DNA of 64,000 nucleotides from positions 10,702,473 to 10,766,472 of the forward strand of contig CP137683.1 in the NCBI GenBank assembly GCA_037976565.1, in the 5' to 3' direction. Of this stretch, positions 40,101-47,942 are shown in pieces. The notes beneath the pieces were generated by a model, which was not told where the DNA came from, ran no database searches, and worked only from the letters and a program-made list of their open reading frames with translations. The position numbers and the translations under genes were made by a program. Position 1 is the first letter of the stretch. Each line of letters starts with the position of its first letter. This DNA comes from Mesocentrotus franciscanus. Taxonomy: Eukaryota; Echinodermata; Echinoidea; Camarodonta; Strongylocentrotidae.

Positions 40101-42274
40101 GACATCTACTGCCATCCGGGGAGTTACTACATGTTGTTTTACCAACAGGCCATATCTGGTCAATGTCATAAACACAACAGATGATAATGAATATCTCTAT
40201 CAGCTTCATTATGACTAATTACTATTCATTGTCTGCAGTAACCAAGGCTTTAAATCAAGGTAAATGGGATATAAATTGAAATTCAACACCTATGAAAAAA
40301 TGCAGGAATCAGAGGCTAGCGAAAAAAGTTAGAGAAAAGAGATATGAAAAAGTAGTATATCGTCCTGGGGTGACAAGACCTTGTATCTCAAAATTTGGGA
40401 AAATCACTTTTTATTTTAATGACTAGATGATCCGTCAAGTGATGACCTATCCTAATCCCAGCTCTCTATCTCCAAAAATGAAGCCACTACACCAAGTCAA
40501 AGGGAAGCCTATCCCATTGGATACAGTGTTATGGCAGCCATATTTTTACTCTCCTGAACATTTAACTTTTGTTGAGATACGAGGACGGTTTTGTCGCCCA
40601 GCAGCGATATGCCATCAGTAACTGATTGATAGATCTAAAGATGTTCAGAGTAACAGACGAGAAATTGTAGTTGGGTAGATGATACAAATTCTTTTCTGTG
40701 TCCTAGCTTATTCTATTAGTTGGGTAATATTAATGTTTTGGTAATATATACCATAAATAAGCTATAACATTTCTTAGATGTGAATCATTGATTTTCCATT
40801 ATGTAATGAACCAACAGGCAAACGTTGATGAGCAGTACACGGTCTCAGAATTCTTAGAAGACATCTCGGACTGCAACGCGCGGCACATCTACATCATCGC
40901 CGACCAAAGCTTCTCCGGTAGGCTGGTAGATGCTCTTCAGCTAACATCCGACACTCCCCATCATGAGAATGTCGTGGTATTCACAAGCGGAGGGAGTCTG
41001 GAGTACTCATGGAACAGCGAGTTAACGAATCGATGGATGAACTCTAATCATACGACGTTGTGTGTTGACGAAATCCACAGGGTGAGGAAAATTGGACTTA
41101 TCTTCGCACTTCTGTCCTGCATTAGTACAATTCAGTCAGACCCACTTTAGTCATCACTTGTGATTAATTAAAGCCCGCCTGCACTAGTTTGGCCAGGAGG
41201 GATTAGACCTTCCAGCATGGTCACTGACAGGTGGTTATCTCATCAACTCAGCTCTCAATTAATATAAGGAAAAGAGGATCATGGGGGACCAACGGGCACC
41301 GCTTAGGCATTGTTTTCTATATAGAGGGAGAAAGTAGCTACAAGTAGTGCAATGGGGCTTTAAAGACCTCATATTTTATTTCCCTTTTTTATAGTGTTTC
41401 TTTTATAAAAACCACTTCAAGTGTAATGAAACAACCAGTAGCTTTAGACGAGCTGCCAATTAAGATTGCTTTTCTTGTCTCCCTGGAGCAGTCTCTATGT
41501 AATGCGATGCAATAATGTATGGCAGCAAGTCAAACAGACGTTGATTTCATCAATCTAAATTTTAGACCACAGAAATAACAGCATTCAGACAAATATCAAA
41601 CCTAAATATTAAAATCTTCTTTGATAATTTGTTCATATTTATTTCACGCGCACCCCCAGTCTGCCTCGTATCACTCCACCAGAAGTGTTGAGCCATATTA
41701 TTTTTCAGAGTCAGAGTCAGATTTTTTTTTCACAGCTATATCTCAAAGTTTTATTTTTCAGGAGCACAAATAAAAGTCAAAGTGTCCATTAAAAGCAATG
41801 CAACACCACTGTTATTATTAACCTATTATTAACATAAACATTTGCACGGCATGTTAGACAAATAGAATACAAAAAAGAATTTTGGTTGTATTTTAAATGC
41901 AAAATAAAACTTGAATCTTATGGTAGATTTTCTTCTTATTGCAATTGCTTCTCATTTTACAGGGTTACGAAGGCACTCTTTCCTCAACGCCCATCCTCTA
42001 TGAGAGCTCTCAAAACGCTGCCAACACAACTCTTTTTGGAGCACCCTGTGATATGCTTCCCTTCCTTACTCCACATGAACTCCGTCACGTACATGGGCTG
42101 TCAAAACCTTCCCATGACACTCTGGTGGTTCCGCTTCCAGTCGACACGATCAACGCGATCAACGCATCGATAGCAAGACGAAAGGAAGATTATTTGACAA
42201 GGACCTATGATCAGAACATTTATGATCAGAACTTTATTTGTCTTGTTTCCAGTTGCTTTTTAAAAGCGAGCTGA
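4089..42274 (+). CDS. Gene A: secreted protein with degenerate clan-CD (caspase/legumain-like) peptidase region, 7 exons
   Basis: Join 4089-4563, 21443-21564, 37353-37496, 38349-38535, 39498-39679, 40818-41081, 41963-42274. All junctions are GT/AG and phase-compatible, giving 1686 nt and 561 residues. Residues ~13-32 are hydrophobic (signal peptide or anchor). Residues ~100-247 are rich in Cys and Arg. Residues 261-445 show a clan-CD order: strand VLISGG, a helix, strand IKTFFAD, strand SLVIYLNSP, strand HIYIIADQSFSG, strand ENVVVFTSGG. In active members the third strand ends in a His-Gly and the fourth in Asp-x-Cys-x-Gly. Here these are Asn-Ser-Pro (351-353) and Ser401, so proteolysis is unlikely. 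N-Y-S and N-H-T sequons fit a secreted protein. I cannot name the family, and the clan-CD reading is inference from strand pattern. Exons 3-7 are also present at 27641-32570. Confidence 0.8.
7425..7510 (-). mobile_element. tRNA-like SINE head (minus strand)
   Basis: On the minus strand, TGGTTCAGACGAAAGG (A-box-like) is followed by GGTTCGGGTCCCC (B-box-like) at tRNA spacing. No acceptor-stem pairing was found, so a SINE fragment is more likely than a functional tRNA. Confidence 0.4.
11339..11871 (+). mobile_element. TTAA-flanked MITE, family 1, copy 1
   Basis: A 533 bp element bounded by TTAA on both sides, with inverted ends resembling AGGTACTATGTCCC. A second copy lies in the opposite orientation at 44914-45455, and the two align over their full length. 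TTAA target duplication is the hallmark of piggyBac-type transposition, so this is probably a non-autonomous piggyBac-like element. It encodes no transposase. Confidence 0.8.
11997..12711. mobile_element. Long-TIR MITE, about 715 bp
   Basis: The first ~50 bases (AATAGGGACTTTTCGATTTG onward) and the last ~50 are near-perfect inverted repeats. There is no transposase frame. A 137 bp tandem duplication occupies the centre. The TIR core TTTCGATTTGCACG recurs in the smaller element at 54959-55283, so the two belong to one superfamily. Confidence 0.85.
12315..12584. repeat. 137 bp tandem duplication inside the MITE
   Basis: Two head-to-tail units, each beginning GAATAATTCATAAAATGAAC and ending GCGCTCACTAAGC, with a few substitutions and small indels between them. 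It arose after or within the spread of the host element. Confidence 0.9.
12735..12855 (-). mobile_element. tRNA-derived SINE (minus strand)
   Basis: The minus strand reads an A-box-like TGTGGTAGCGGGC, then GGTTCGAATCCC, a near-perfect RNA polymerase III B box. It lies directly beside the long-TIR MITE. The insert between the boxes is longer than in a canonical tRNA, so I call a SINE rather than a tRNA gene. Confidence 0.5.
12997..13021. repeat. Perfect short hairpin, 11 bp arms
   Basis: CATGGACCTAC, three bases, then GTAGGTCCATG. It closely resembles the hairpin at 18547-18578 in its outer bases. Confidence 0.9.
14430..14895. repeat. Degenerate tandem array, three units of about 150-200 bp
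   Basis: Three units share TTTTCATGG..., GGCACATTACGATGCGTTTA-like and CAACAAACGTTGATGAG segments, separated by CA, CCT and CCA low-complexity runs. The proline-, histidine- and glycine-rich open frames across it are by-products of these runs. Confidence 0.7.
15065..15271. mobile_element. MITE with CAGTGGCGTATCCA ends
   Basis: Left end CAGTGGCGTATCCA, right end TGGATACGCCACCG (one mismatch as an inverted repeat), 207 bp apart. CAGTGGCGTA-type ends are typical of hAT-like non-autonomous elements. No clear 8 bp target duplication remains. Confidence 0.65.
16574..17396. mobile_element. MITE with CAGGGGGTGTTTCAC ends, interrupted by another element
   Basis: Ends CAGGGGGTGTTTCACGAA and the inverted GTGAAACACTCCCCTG pair well. 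Its right half matches the uninterrupted relative at 56290-56530, and its left half matches that element's other end in reverse complement. A ~578 bp element sits in the middle (16664-17241). Confidence 0.7.
16664..17241. mobile_element. Nested MITE with TAGGCCT-A(n)-TTGATGACTTGGCGTAAC arms
   Basis: Left arm TAGGCCT, poly-A, TTGTTGACTTGGCGTAAC. The right arm is its inverse with one or two changes. The interior carries a CAA microsatellite and GACCCT-rich borders, with no transposase frame. It inserted into the older surrounding element. Confidence 0.75.
18547..18578. repeat. Perfect short hairpin, 14 bp arms
   Basis: AATCATGGAGCTAG, loop AACA, then CTAGCTCCATGATT. Confidence 0.9.
19005..19028. 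repeat. Short hairpin, 9 bp arms CAGGGAGAT
   Basis: CAGGGAGAT, six bases, ATCTCCCTG. The same arms recur at 20210-20235. Confidence 0.85.
20210..20235. repeat. Short hairpin, 9 bp arms CAGGGAGAT
   Basis: CAGGGAGAT, eight bases, ATCTCCCTG. The arms are identical to those 1.2 kb upstream but the loop differs. Confidence 0.85.
20622..20998. mobile_element. Fold-back element built from CATTTGGTCTA-type short repeats
   Basis: The left half carries many degenerate copies of CCATTTGGTCTA. The right half carries them in inverse orientation (TAGACCAAATGG). The outer ends read GGTTTAGTTTCCATTTGG and ACCAAACGGCAATTCACC. A relative lies at 62340-62720. No coding capacity. Confidence 0.7.
21443..21564 (+). 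CDS. Gene A exon 2
   Basis: Encodes residues 159-199, including GECLQLAEKQRCRN, GRRRCDINFLPHV and YSPFDE. The acceptor CTCACTAG restores the phase left by exon 1, and the exon ends in phase 0 at GAG|GTTTGT. The next AG (four bases downstream) would shift the frame. The three cysteines probably form disulphides with those in exons 1 and 3. This exon is outside the duplicated segment and occurs once. Confidence 0.8.
22653..22670. repeat. Short palindrome AGACCTCT/AGAGGTCT
   Basis: Eight-base arms around a two-base centre. Confidence 0.8.
23190..24420. repeat. Degenerate minisatellite, about 12 units of 90-115 bp
   Basis: Each unit contains a variant of TTTTCAGGTATTGATTCAAA followed by a GGATTCCGCCAAA-like block, a GGAAGTCACAGGTATGATCA-like block and an AAAGAGATATG-like block. 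Units have diverged by substitution and indel. Most carry TTTTCAG|GT, which resembles a 3' splice site. Confidence 0.8.
24837..24886. repeat. 25 bp perfect tandem duplication
   Basis: A unit beginning ACATTATATGAAACATTGAT is present twice in direct succession. Confidence 0.95.
27427..27490 (-). repeat. ATT microsatellite with SINE-type 3' end
   Basis: Minus strand reads AAGCGCGGTATAAGTATTAATAAT. This resembles the GCGCTATATAA-ATTATT tail of the tRNA-derived SINE at 57826-58055. Repeated in copy 2 near 37146-37200. Confidence 0.5.
27641..27784 (+). CDS. Gene A exon 3, copy 1
   Basis: 48 codons, phase 0 to 0, acceptor TTATACAG and donor AAG|GTAAAA. Encodes residues 200-247 with VCRDDAILGFGACPTYR, an N-Y-S glycosylation sequon and further cysteines. 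Identical to copy 2 at 37353-37496. Confidence 0.8.
28240..28510. repeat. CT microsatellites in intron 3
   Basis: Two CT-rich tracts near 28250-28310 and 28455-28512. Their lengths differ from the counterparts near 37955-38005 and 38163-38215, as expected for allelic or sequencing-length variation. Arg/Glu- and Ser/Leu-rich open frames here are artefacts of the repeat. Confidence 0.85.
28646..28832 (+). CDS. Gene A exon 4, copy 1
   Basis: 187 nt, phase 0 to 1, acceptor TCAATATAG and donor TTAG|GTATGC. Encodes residues 248-309. AVLISGGWN looks like the first core strand of a clan-CD peptidase fold, SADNVRDMYSVLRKNGF like the following helix, and NIKTFFAD like the second strand. Identical to copy 2. 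Confidence 0.8.
29792..29972 (+). pseudogene. Gene A exon 5, copy 1 (1 base deletion, frameshift)
   Basis: Same splice sites as the intact copy at 39498-39679 but 181 instead of 182 nt. One G is missing from a GGG run, so GCAGACGG-ACGATG shifts frame after residue 358. Because it sits in a homopolymer beside a contig end, a base-calling error is as likely as a real mutation. Confidence 0.8.
30030..30292 (-). mobile_element. tRNA-derived SINE in intron 5, copy 1
   Basis: Minus strand begins GGTGTTGTGGTCCAGTGGAT (A box), then GGGTTCAAATCCC (B box), then a body ending in ATTATT repeats. Same family as 57826-58055 and, truncated, 44540-44770. The copy in the second segment is at 39740-40002. Confidence 0.7.
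31115..31378 (+). CDS. Gene A exon 6, copy 1
   Basis: 88 codons, phase 0 to 0, acceptor CCAACAG and donor AGG|GTGAGG. Encodes residues 371-458. HIYIIADQSFSG matches the strand that ends in the catalytic Cys of caspases and metacaspases, with Ser at that position, and NVVVFTSGG matches the next strand. One synonymous difference (ACT/ACA) separates it from copy 2. Confidence 0.8.
31469..31656. mobile_element. TTAA-flanked MITE, family 2, copy in segment 1
   Basis: 188 bp between TTAA sites, with inverted ends AGCCCGCCTGCACTA and TAGTGCAATGGGGCT. Further copies at 41172-41359 (duplicated segment) and 46616-46804 (independent insertion). Confidence 0.75.
32257..32570 (+). pseudogene. Gene A exon 7, copy 1 (2 base insertion, frameshift)
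   Basis: Matches the intact terminal exon at 41963-42274 but has CCGCGTC where the other has CCGTC. The frame is shifted 47 codons into the exon and ends at a premature stop at 32467-32469. The original stop would fall at 32568-32570. Confidence 0.8.
34693..35192. other. Assembly gap, exactly 500 N
   Basis: A fixed 500 N run is a scaffolding placeholder of arbitrary length and does not measure missing sequence. It separates the two copies of the 9.2 kb segment. Confidence 0.99.
37353..37496 (+). CDS. Gene A exon 3, copy 2 (intact set)
   Basis: Residues 200-247, identical to 27641-27784 and with the same splice sites. Preferred in the gene model because all exons of this set keep the frame. 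Confidence 0.8.
38349..38535 (+). CDS. Gene A exon 4, copy 2
   Basis: Residues 248-309, phase 0 to 1. Carries the ISGG strand and the SADNVRDMYSVLRKNGF helix. Confidence 0.8.
39498..39679 (+). CDS. Gene A exon 5, copy 2 (intact)
   Basis: 182 nt, phase 1 to 0. Encodes residues 310-370, including LCRTPYCVESLVIYLNSP (third core strand, where active clan-CD enzymes end in His-Gly) and ADGTMLLWDTNQDGI, which opens an EF-hand-like acidic loop completed by exon 6. The one-base difference from copy 1 keeps this frame open. Confidence 0.8.
39740..40002 (-). mobile_element. tRNA-derived SINE in intron 5, copy 2
   Basis: Same insertion as 30030-30292, duplicated with the segment. Its shared position supports a single ancestral locus. 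Confidence 0.7.
40818..41081 (+). CDS. Gene A exon 6, copy 2
   Basis: Residues 371-458, beginning ANVDEQYTVSEFLEDI, the end of the acidic loop. ADQSFSG places Ser401 where peptidases of this fold have Cys. An N-H-T glycosylation sequon lies near the 3' end. Confidence 0.8.
41172..41359. mobile_element. TTAA-flanked MITE, family 2, copy in segment 2
   Basis: Same insertion as 31469-31656, duplicated with the segment. Confidence 0.75.
41963..42274 (+). CDS. Gene A exon 7 (terminal), copy 2 (intact)
   Basis: 104 codons including TGA, acceptor CATTTTACAG, phase 0. Encodes residues 459-561: GYEGTLSSTPILYESS, GAPCDMLPFLTPHELRHVHG and a charged tail with ARRKEDYLTR, ending CFLKAS. No membrane segment or GPI-type tail is obvious, so secretion rather than anchoring is the simplest reading. 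Confidence 0.75.
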   Translation, partial: GYEGTLSSTPILYESSQNAANTTLFGAPCDMLPFLTPHELRHVHGLSKPSHDTLVVPLPVDTINAINASIARRKEDYLTRTYDQNIYDQNFICLVSSCFLKAS

Positions 42275-43480
42275 AATTTAATTACAGAGCTTTCTTCTCA
42301 TAAGCTTTCTAAAAGTTTACAACATAGAGTGACAGCTGGAGAGGTGACTGCATGGGTTGGAATTGTATCGATCCTGATTCAAGGTGGCGCTGTTCAAGAT
42401 CAAAATTTGAGGAGCATTTTTTTTTCTTAAGCATTGAAAAGGAGAACAAGTACGATATTGTCTTTTTTTTAAATTCACTTTCATAAAATCTGAGTTGATA
42501 TGGAAGGATTATCATCTTCACGCTACTATATATTAATTTGTATTGTTTTGAATTCCATGTGATTGTTGCACAAATTCTTAATTTGGTATTCTGTGATTGC
42601 CTTTTTGTTCGAATTTAAGGTTGATTAGTGGTTTCATACTTGATTTGTTTTGAAGTAAAATAATTGCAATTACAAATTTTCCACTTCATATAATGTTTTC
42701 TTTGTTTTGAAAGAGTTTTTCATACTTTGATTTGTATTTCTTCATTTAAATTTGTTCTAAACTTGAGTTGCATAGTTCAGTCAAAGCACAAATTCTTTCA
42801 ACTACTTTTTCTTATTATAAAAACAACCTTCAATATTTTTTCTTGCCATTGAAGGCAGTTGTTCTACTTGGTATTTGACTGTTTTATGGTCGAAATAAAC
42901 ATGCTGACCCATGTTTTTTTTCCATCAAATCTTTTGCAAGAGTGGTCTTGTATGTCGAGGCAATGCCTGTTTGTAAATAAGCATATTTATCAGTGTAAAT
43001 GTACAAAATAAACAACAAATTATGAGAGCAAAGATTATAAAAAACAATGCTGTAATTAGATATTTTTTCAAATGTACTAGACAAGGGTGTATTTTTAATG
43101 TTGACAAAGGGAACAAATATATCGTTATGTTGAACTCTTTACTGCACCTGCATTTGATTACGTTAAATAGGTTTGCTGGAAGTAAAGACAAATCACTGGA
43201 TTGCAATTAACTACTGCAGTAATCTTCGGATTAGCCTGTACAATCTATTGACTTTTGTTGGTCAATGTTTAACCATCAAAAGTATTACATGTCCAGGTGT
43301 AAATTGGATTTGTTTTTAGCAAATAAACTCTTTGAAACACGATCCATGAACTAGTTGATCTGTTTTTAGGAGCCACTCTGTTTACATTTAAATGCTAAAT
43401 GTGTGAATTTCTATGATATCAAAATACAGAATCAAACATGCACCCTATTGTCCCTCAGTCTCAATAAAATGTTAAGTTCT
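42275..43480 (+). other. Gene A probable 3' UTR with several AATAAA signals
   Basis: AATAAA occurs near 42895, 43007, 43321 and 43465 after the stop, any of which could direct polyadenylation. The sequence is AT-rich with no further open frame. The actual end is not determinable here. Confidence 0.4.
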
Positions 43481-44539
43481 ATGACTTAAAGTTTTGATTT
43501 ATGATTTTTGGTTGGAAAGTGTTATAAAAAGTTTGTTTGTTAACTTGTTTTGAGTTCAAATTGTTATTCCCCCTTTCCTAGTTTTTAAGATATTTGAAAA
43601 CTTTTCATTCTAGATTTTATCAATATTTTTTTGCAAATTCAATTTACACCGATATTCTCTTTCTCTCCCTCTCTCTCTATTTCTTTTCCTCTCTACCTCT
43701 CTCTCTCTCTCTACTCCACTTTCTCTCTGCCATTCTGTCTACATTTCTTCTTCTCTAACTCTCGGAGTCACTTTCCTTTCATATTTACTTGTACCTTATA
43801 ACTAATATCCCACCATAATTCTTTTCCTGTTTGAAAAAGTTATTTCCAAACTTGACTCAATGTTTTACATTCAACTTTCCAAATATTCTCAGTTCTACGC
43901 ATGGCAACACATGATTAGTTGCTGAACTTCTTTCTTAAATTTTTGTTTGGTGAAATTAATTCACCATGCTCAAAGAGAGAACATGTTTTAGTACTTTTTA
44001 TGAATGTATATATTTATATATATATATTAGCTCAGGATACATGGTAATTAAACATGCAAAAAGAGCAATGACATTGGTGTTTTGTTTCTTTTTTTAGTGA
44101 TATTCGTAGAAAATATTTAGTCAAGATTGGGTGTCAAGAAACCAAGGATTTTTTCTTCCATTATTAGAATATCACTATTTTTATTAAACTTAATCTTTGA
44201 AGTATTAACAAAAGTGTTTTTTTAAACCACAGGGTCATGGTCTAAATTCAGTTGTGAAGACAAGAACATAATCTAAACATAGTTCAATGTGAAACGCCCA
44301 CAAATATTTCAATTACTTAGTCATAAATTAAGGACAGATCCCGGCCAAGGTGGTATAAAAGGCATGCGGCCGGAACTGGGGTTAATAGTACAAAATACTA
44401 AAGGTCAAAATGGAAAACGAATAAAAAGAAAGATTAATTTATATAGTGCATAAAAGGCCGAGTCTTTATGCACTTAACAATGCAAATACAACAACCAAAA
44501 AACACAATGTTATGCTTATGAAATGTTCCACCTGCAATT

Positions 44540-44770
44540 CTATGTTGTGATAATAATAATAATAATAATAATAATCATAATAATAACAACATTTATAATG
44601 TGCACATATCCACTCCAAGGGATGCTCAAGTTGCCAACAAATTTTGGATATAATTACCCCGGCTTTAACTGTGCTGCCATTACGGCGCTCCAGCATTTCA
44701 AGGAATTAATTCCTGCCAGGTACCCATTTACATCACCTGGGTTGAGTGTGGCGAATGTAGATCAATGTCT
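44540..44770 (-). mobile_element. Truncated tRNA-type SINE (body and tail)
   Basis: Shares CTGCCATTACGGCGCTCCAGCA-like and CAGGTACCCATT segments with the SINE at 30030-30292 and ends in an ATA/ATT repeat. The pol III promoter head is missing. Confidence 0.55.
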
Positions 44771-44913
44771 TGCCAATAGTGGCATTTAGAAAAACTCATA
44801 CATTACAAGAAGATCAATCCCTTAAACTTCCAAGGACTACTTAAAATTCGACAATTAATGTCATAATTATCACAAGCTAGCAAAGAAATAAGTCAACATT
44901 ACATATTTATTAA

Positions 44914-45455
44914 AGGTTCTGTGTCCCACTTGCAGGTCCAAAAAATGAAAAGGTTAAATTCCACCGGCATTTGAAAGATAATACTAATTTAGAACTTCCC
45001 TCAAAACAAAAGGGCTTGAAAATGTCTTTTTGTGGGAAAATAACAACCGTTAGTTGTCGAATCGACTTTAGTGATTGCAATCCATTTAGTAAATAGTCTG
45101 ATTTTCAGACCCTTGTACCGTAGGGTCGTACGTTTTGTGCTGCGCAAAGATTCCATCAGTTTAATTTTGGCCATTACAAGAAGTGGGTTATTGATGTAGA
45201 CAAATGCTCATGTACCCTTTACAGCTCATTTTATGTATGATATTACCAAAGAAAAAAAAGAAGTCAATCAGTCACTCAATATTATAGTGACTGACAGTGA
45301 AGTCTAGAAGGTAAATGGGTTTCCTTGCATAATTTGAATACCAGGACACTGCTAACGTTTAAATTTCACAGATGGGAAATACATGACATATTCATAATTC
45401 AGTCCTGCAAAGTTCTACAGAATTTGATGTTGGCTGCATATGGGACATAGTACCT
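44914..45455 (-). mobile_element. TTAA-flanked MITE, family 1, copy 2
   Basis: 542 bp between TTAA sites, the reverse complement of 11339-11871 over its length with scattered differences. Both ends read AGGTWCTRTGTCCC-like inwards. Confidence 0.8.
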
Positions 45456-46209
45456 TTAATGAATGCTAATATCATCTATGAAAGATAATCAAATAAAAAT
45501 ATGGGTACAATGCAAAAAGAGAAAACACACATCCACCAATTCTGTAACTTTGATTCAACATTGTGATTTATTTTTGATTTATAACATAAGACACATTTGT
45601 ACAAAAACACATATTCCATTGTCACCTTTGCTAAAAAGTTGACATTACTACAATACCAGCTGCCTTGCATATTCCATCTCATCAGCTAAAACATTTTGAT
45701 GTTCAAGATAAGACCAAAATTTACAAATCAATGAAAGCTCAATTTTGTTTCCATAAAGACCTCATCCAGGTGTATTCACCTATTAGCTCAATGTGTCAGG
45801 TTAGTACAATAATTGCAAAAAGTCTTCTTCTTTTTGTTTAAACCCAATAGAGATTTTTGCCTTAATCAGGCCTTTTCTACAAAGCCACTTAGGATGTTAG
45901 GCCCTACATTAATTTCCAATCTTAAACTGTGTTTTTAATGAAAATGAGGTGCCTAAATCAAGTGAACAGAAACAAAACTGAATAATGTTCTTCCTTCTCT
46001 CAGAAGTAGTATTACTAATTAATTATTTTTTTACACAAGACGAGATCTTGAATAAACACAAGAAAAAACTTAAGATTCAGTATGAAATTGAGGACTGCAG
46101 AAACATGCAAATAATCTGATAAAGAGATAAATTCTGGATTCCATTTGTCATCAAATACATGAATGAGAAAGGAAAAAAGTGAAACCAGTAAATAAAGACC
46201 TCTCAAGAG

Positions 46210-46515
46210 ACGAGAGATCTTCATAGGCAGGTGGTCTTTATACACAGGTTCCTGTAGTACACATTTCGATAGGAAATAATTCTCAAGGGAACAAAACATG
46301 TGCTCTTCACAGACAGATGGTCTTTGTACACAGGTTCCTTTACTTTAGTACACATTTCAACAGAAAATAATTCTTAAGGAAACAAAATATGTGCTCTTTA
46401 TAGGCAGGCGGTCTTTATACGCAGGTTCCTTTAGTACACATTTCAATAGGACATAATTTTCAAGAGAACAAAATATGTGCTGTTTATAGACGGATGGTCT
46501 TTCTGTACAGGTTGT
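46210..46515 (-). repeat. Tandem array of about three units related to the TACAGTCAAACCTG element
   Basis: On the minus strand each unit reads GGAACCTGT-TACAAAGACCA, then a CATGTTTTGTTCCCTTGAG-like block and a GAAATGTGTACT-like block. The same blocks occur inside the element at 58551-58710, so this is an internally expanded relative. Confidence 0.65.
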
Positions 46516-46615
46516 CAGGAAAGCATATTTTACTCTATATTCCTTTTGACACATTCTTTAACCATCATAGGTAAGCAATGAAGAAGAGATGTATGTGCTG
46601 TCTGTCATCACTTAA

Positions 46616-46804
46616 AGCCAGTCTGCACTAGTTTGGCCAGGAGGGATTAGACCTCCCAGCATCGTTACTGACAGGTGGTTATCTCATCAAATCAGCTCTC
46701 AATTAACATGAGAAAAAGAGGATCATGGGGGACCAACGGGCACCGATTTAGGCATTGTTTTCTATATAGAGGGAGCAAATAGCTACAAGTAGTGCAGTGG
46801 GGCT
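46616..46804. mobile_element. TTAA-flanked MITE, family 2, independent copy
   Basis: 189 bp between TTAA sites, about 90 percent similar to 31469-31656, at an unrelated locus. This confirms a mobile family. Confidence 0.8.
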
Positions 46805-47338
46805 TTAACCCACGTTCACACAACACGGTATAACTGCCTTTCAAAAAAATCTTTCTTCACAATGTGTAGAAGAAAAAAATTCTCTTTCTTCAACCTATGA
46901 TCCCATTCTACATACTGACATATTGCATCAGTAACAGCGCCAGCTATGACATAGTTCTGAAGCTTGAGACACCTCCAGCGAAGGCTTACAGGATCAAGTA
47001 AGTTTTCTACTGATTGTGAAGAAGAACTCATTTTCAAGGAAGAGCAATGCTTATTTGCATTTATGTGAACTGTTTAAGACAGAGAATCACATTAGAAATT
47101 GCACACAGATTTAATTTCAAAGAGAAAATCATATTTCATATTAAAACACACAAGCAAACACATTTTGTATAAAGTGATAGTACTTAACTATAATTAGTAA
47201 ATAATTGTTATTGTTGTGATACTGTATGTATCAATTACATATTTCTATTAACATACATGAATTAATTCATCCTCAAATACAAGGTCCCAATATTATTTCA
47301 TATTGATCTCACACTCCTCCCCCCCCCAAAAAAAAAAA

Positions 47339-47370
<32 letters not shown>

Positions 47371-47942
47371 GCACAAATATGATGTTATGTAAATAACTGA
47401 ATCACCCTTGAATACAAGCATGAATCTATAATTTAGATTACTATCTGTCATTTGTACTACTGTTTTTAACAGTTGCAAGCTACAGAATAACAAACAATAG
47501 ACCGCATGTTCAAATATTATTTCTTATGGCACTAAATGATGATTTTTAAACAACTAAAAACCCTCCAAGAAAGCAAACAATACCTGGCAAATTAACTTCA
47601 CATCTTGTAAATAATTAAAGGTGAATTTGGAAACTTGTAACAATTAAAGGACATATACATGTACATGTTTTTAATAATCAGCTAGATGCACTTTAATTTG
47701 CCTACAATTAGTAACACTGCACACAGGTCTAGATAACAAAGACCACTGCTCTAATCCAAAGTTATTTGTTGGTCTTCTTAGATTTGAGTTAATAAAAATG
47801 AAGAAACTCACTACTCTCAGCTCCTATGCCTTTTTGTGTTCATGAAAGTACCTACGTTAACAAAAATCGTTATAACTATTCCTTGTCATCACTCTAGATG
47901 ACACTTTCAGAAAGAAAAAAGAAAGTAGAAACAGTCCAAGTC

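Larger units (their letters stand above)
35193..44404. repeat. Direct repeat copy 2 (9.2 kb), right contig start
   Basis: Starts immediately after the N run at the sequence found at 25479 in copy 1 and stays collinear to 44404, a shift of 9712-9714 bases. It carries intact versions of gene A exons 3-7. Unique sequence begins at 44405. Confidence 0.95.

Noticed and set aside
46816..47037. 73-residue minus-strand frame with NYVIAGAVTDAICQYVEWD
   Set aside because: The sequence looks protein-like and might be a transposon remnant, but I recognise no family and see no splice sites or second exon.
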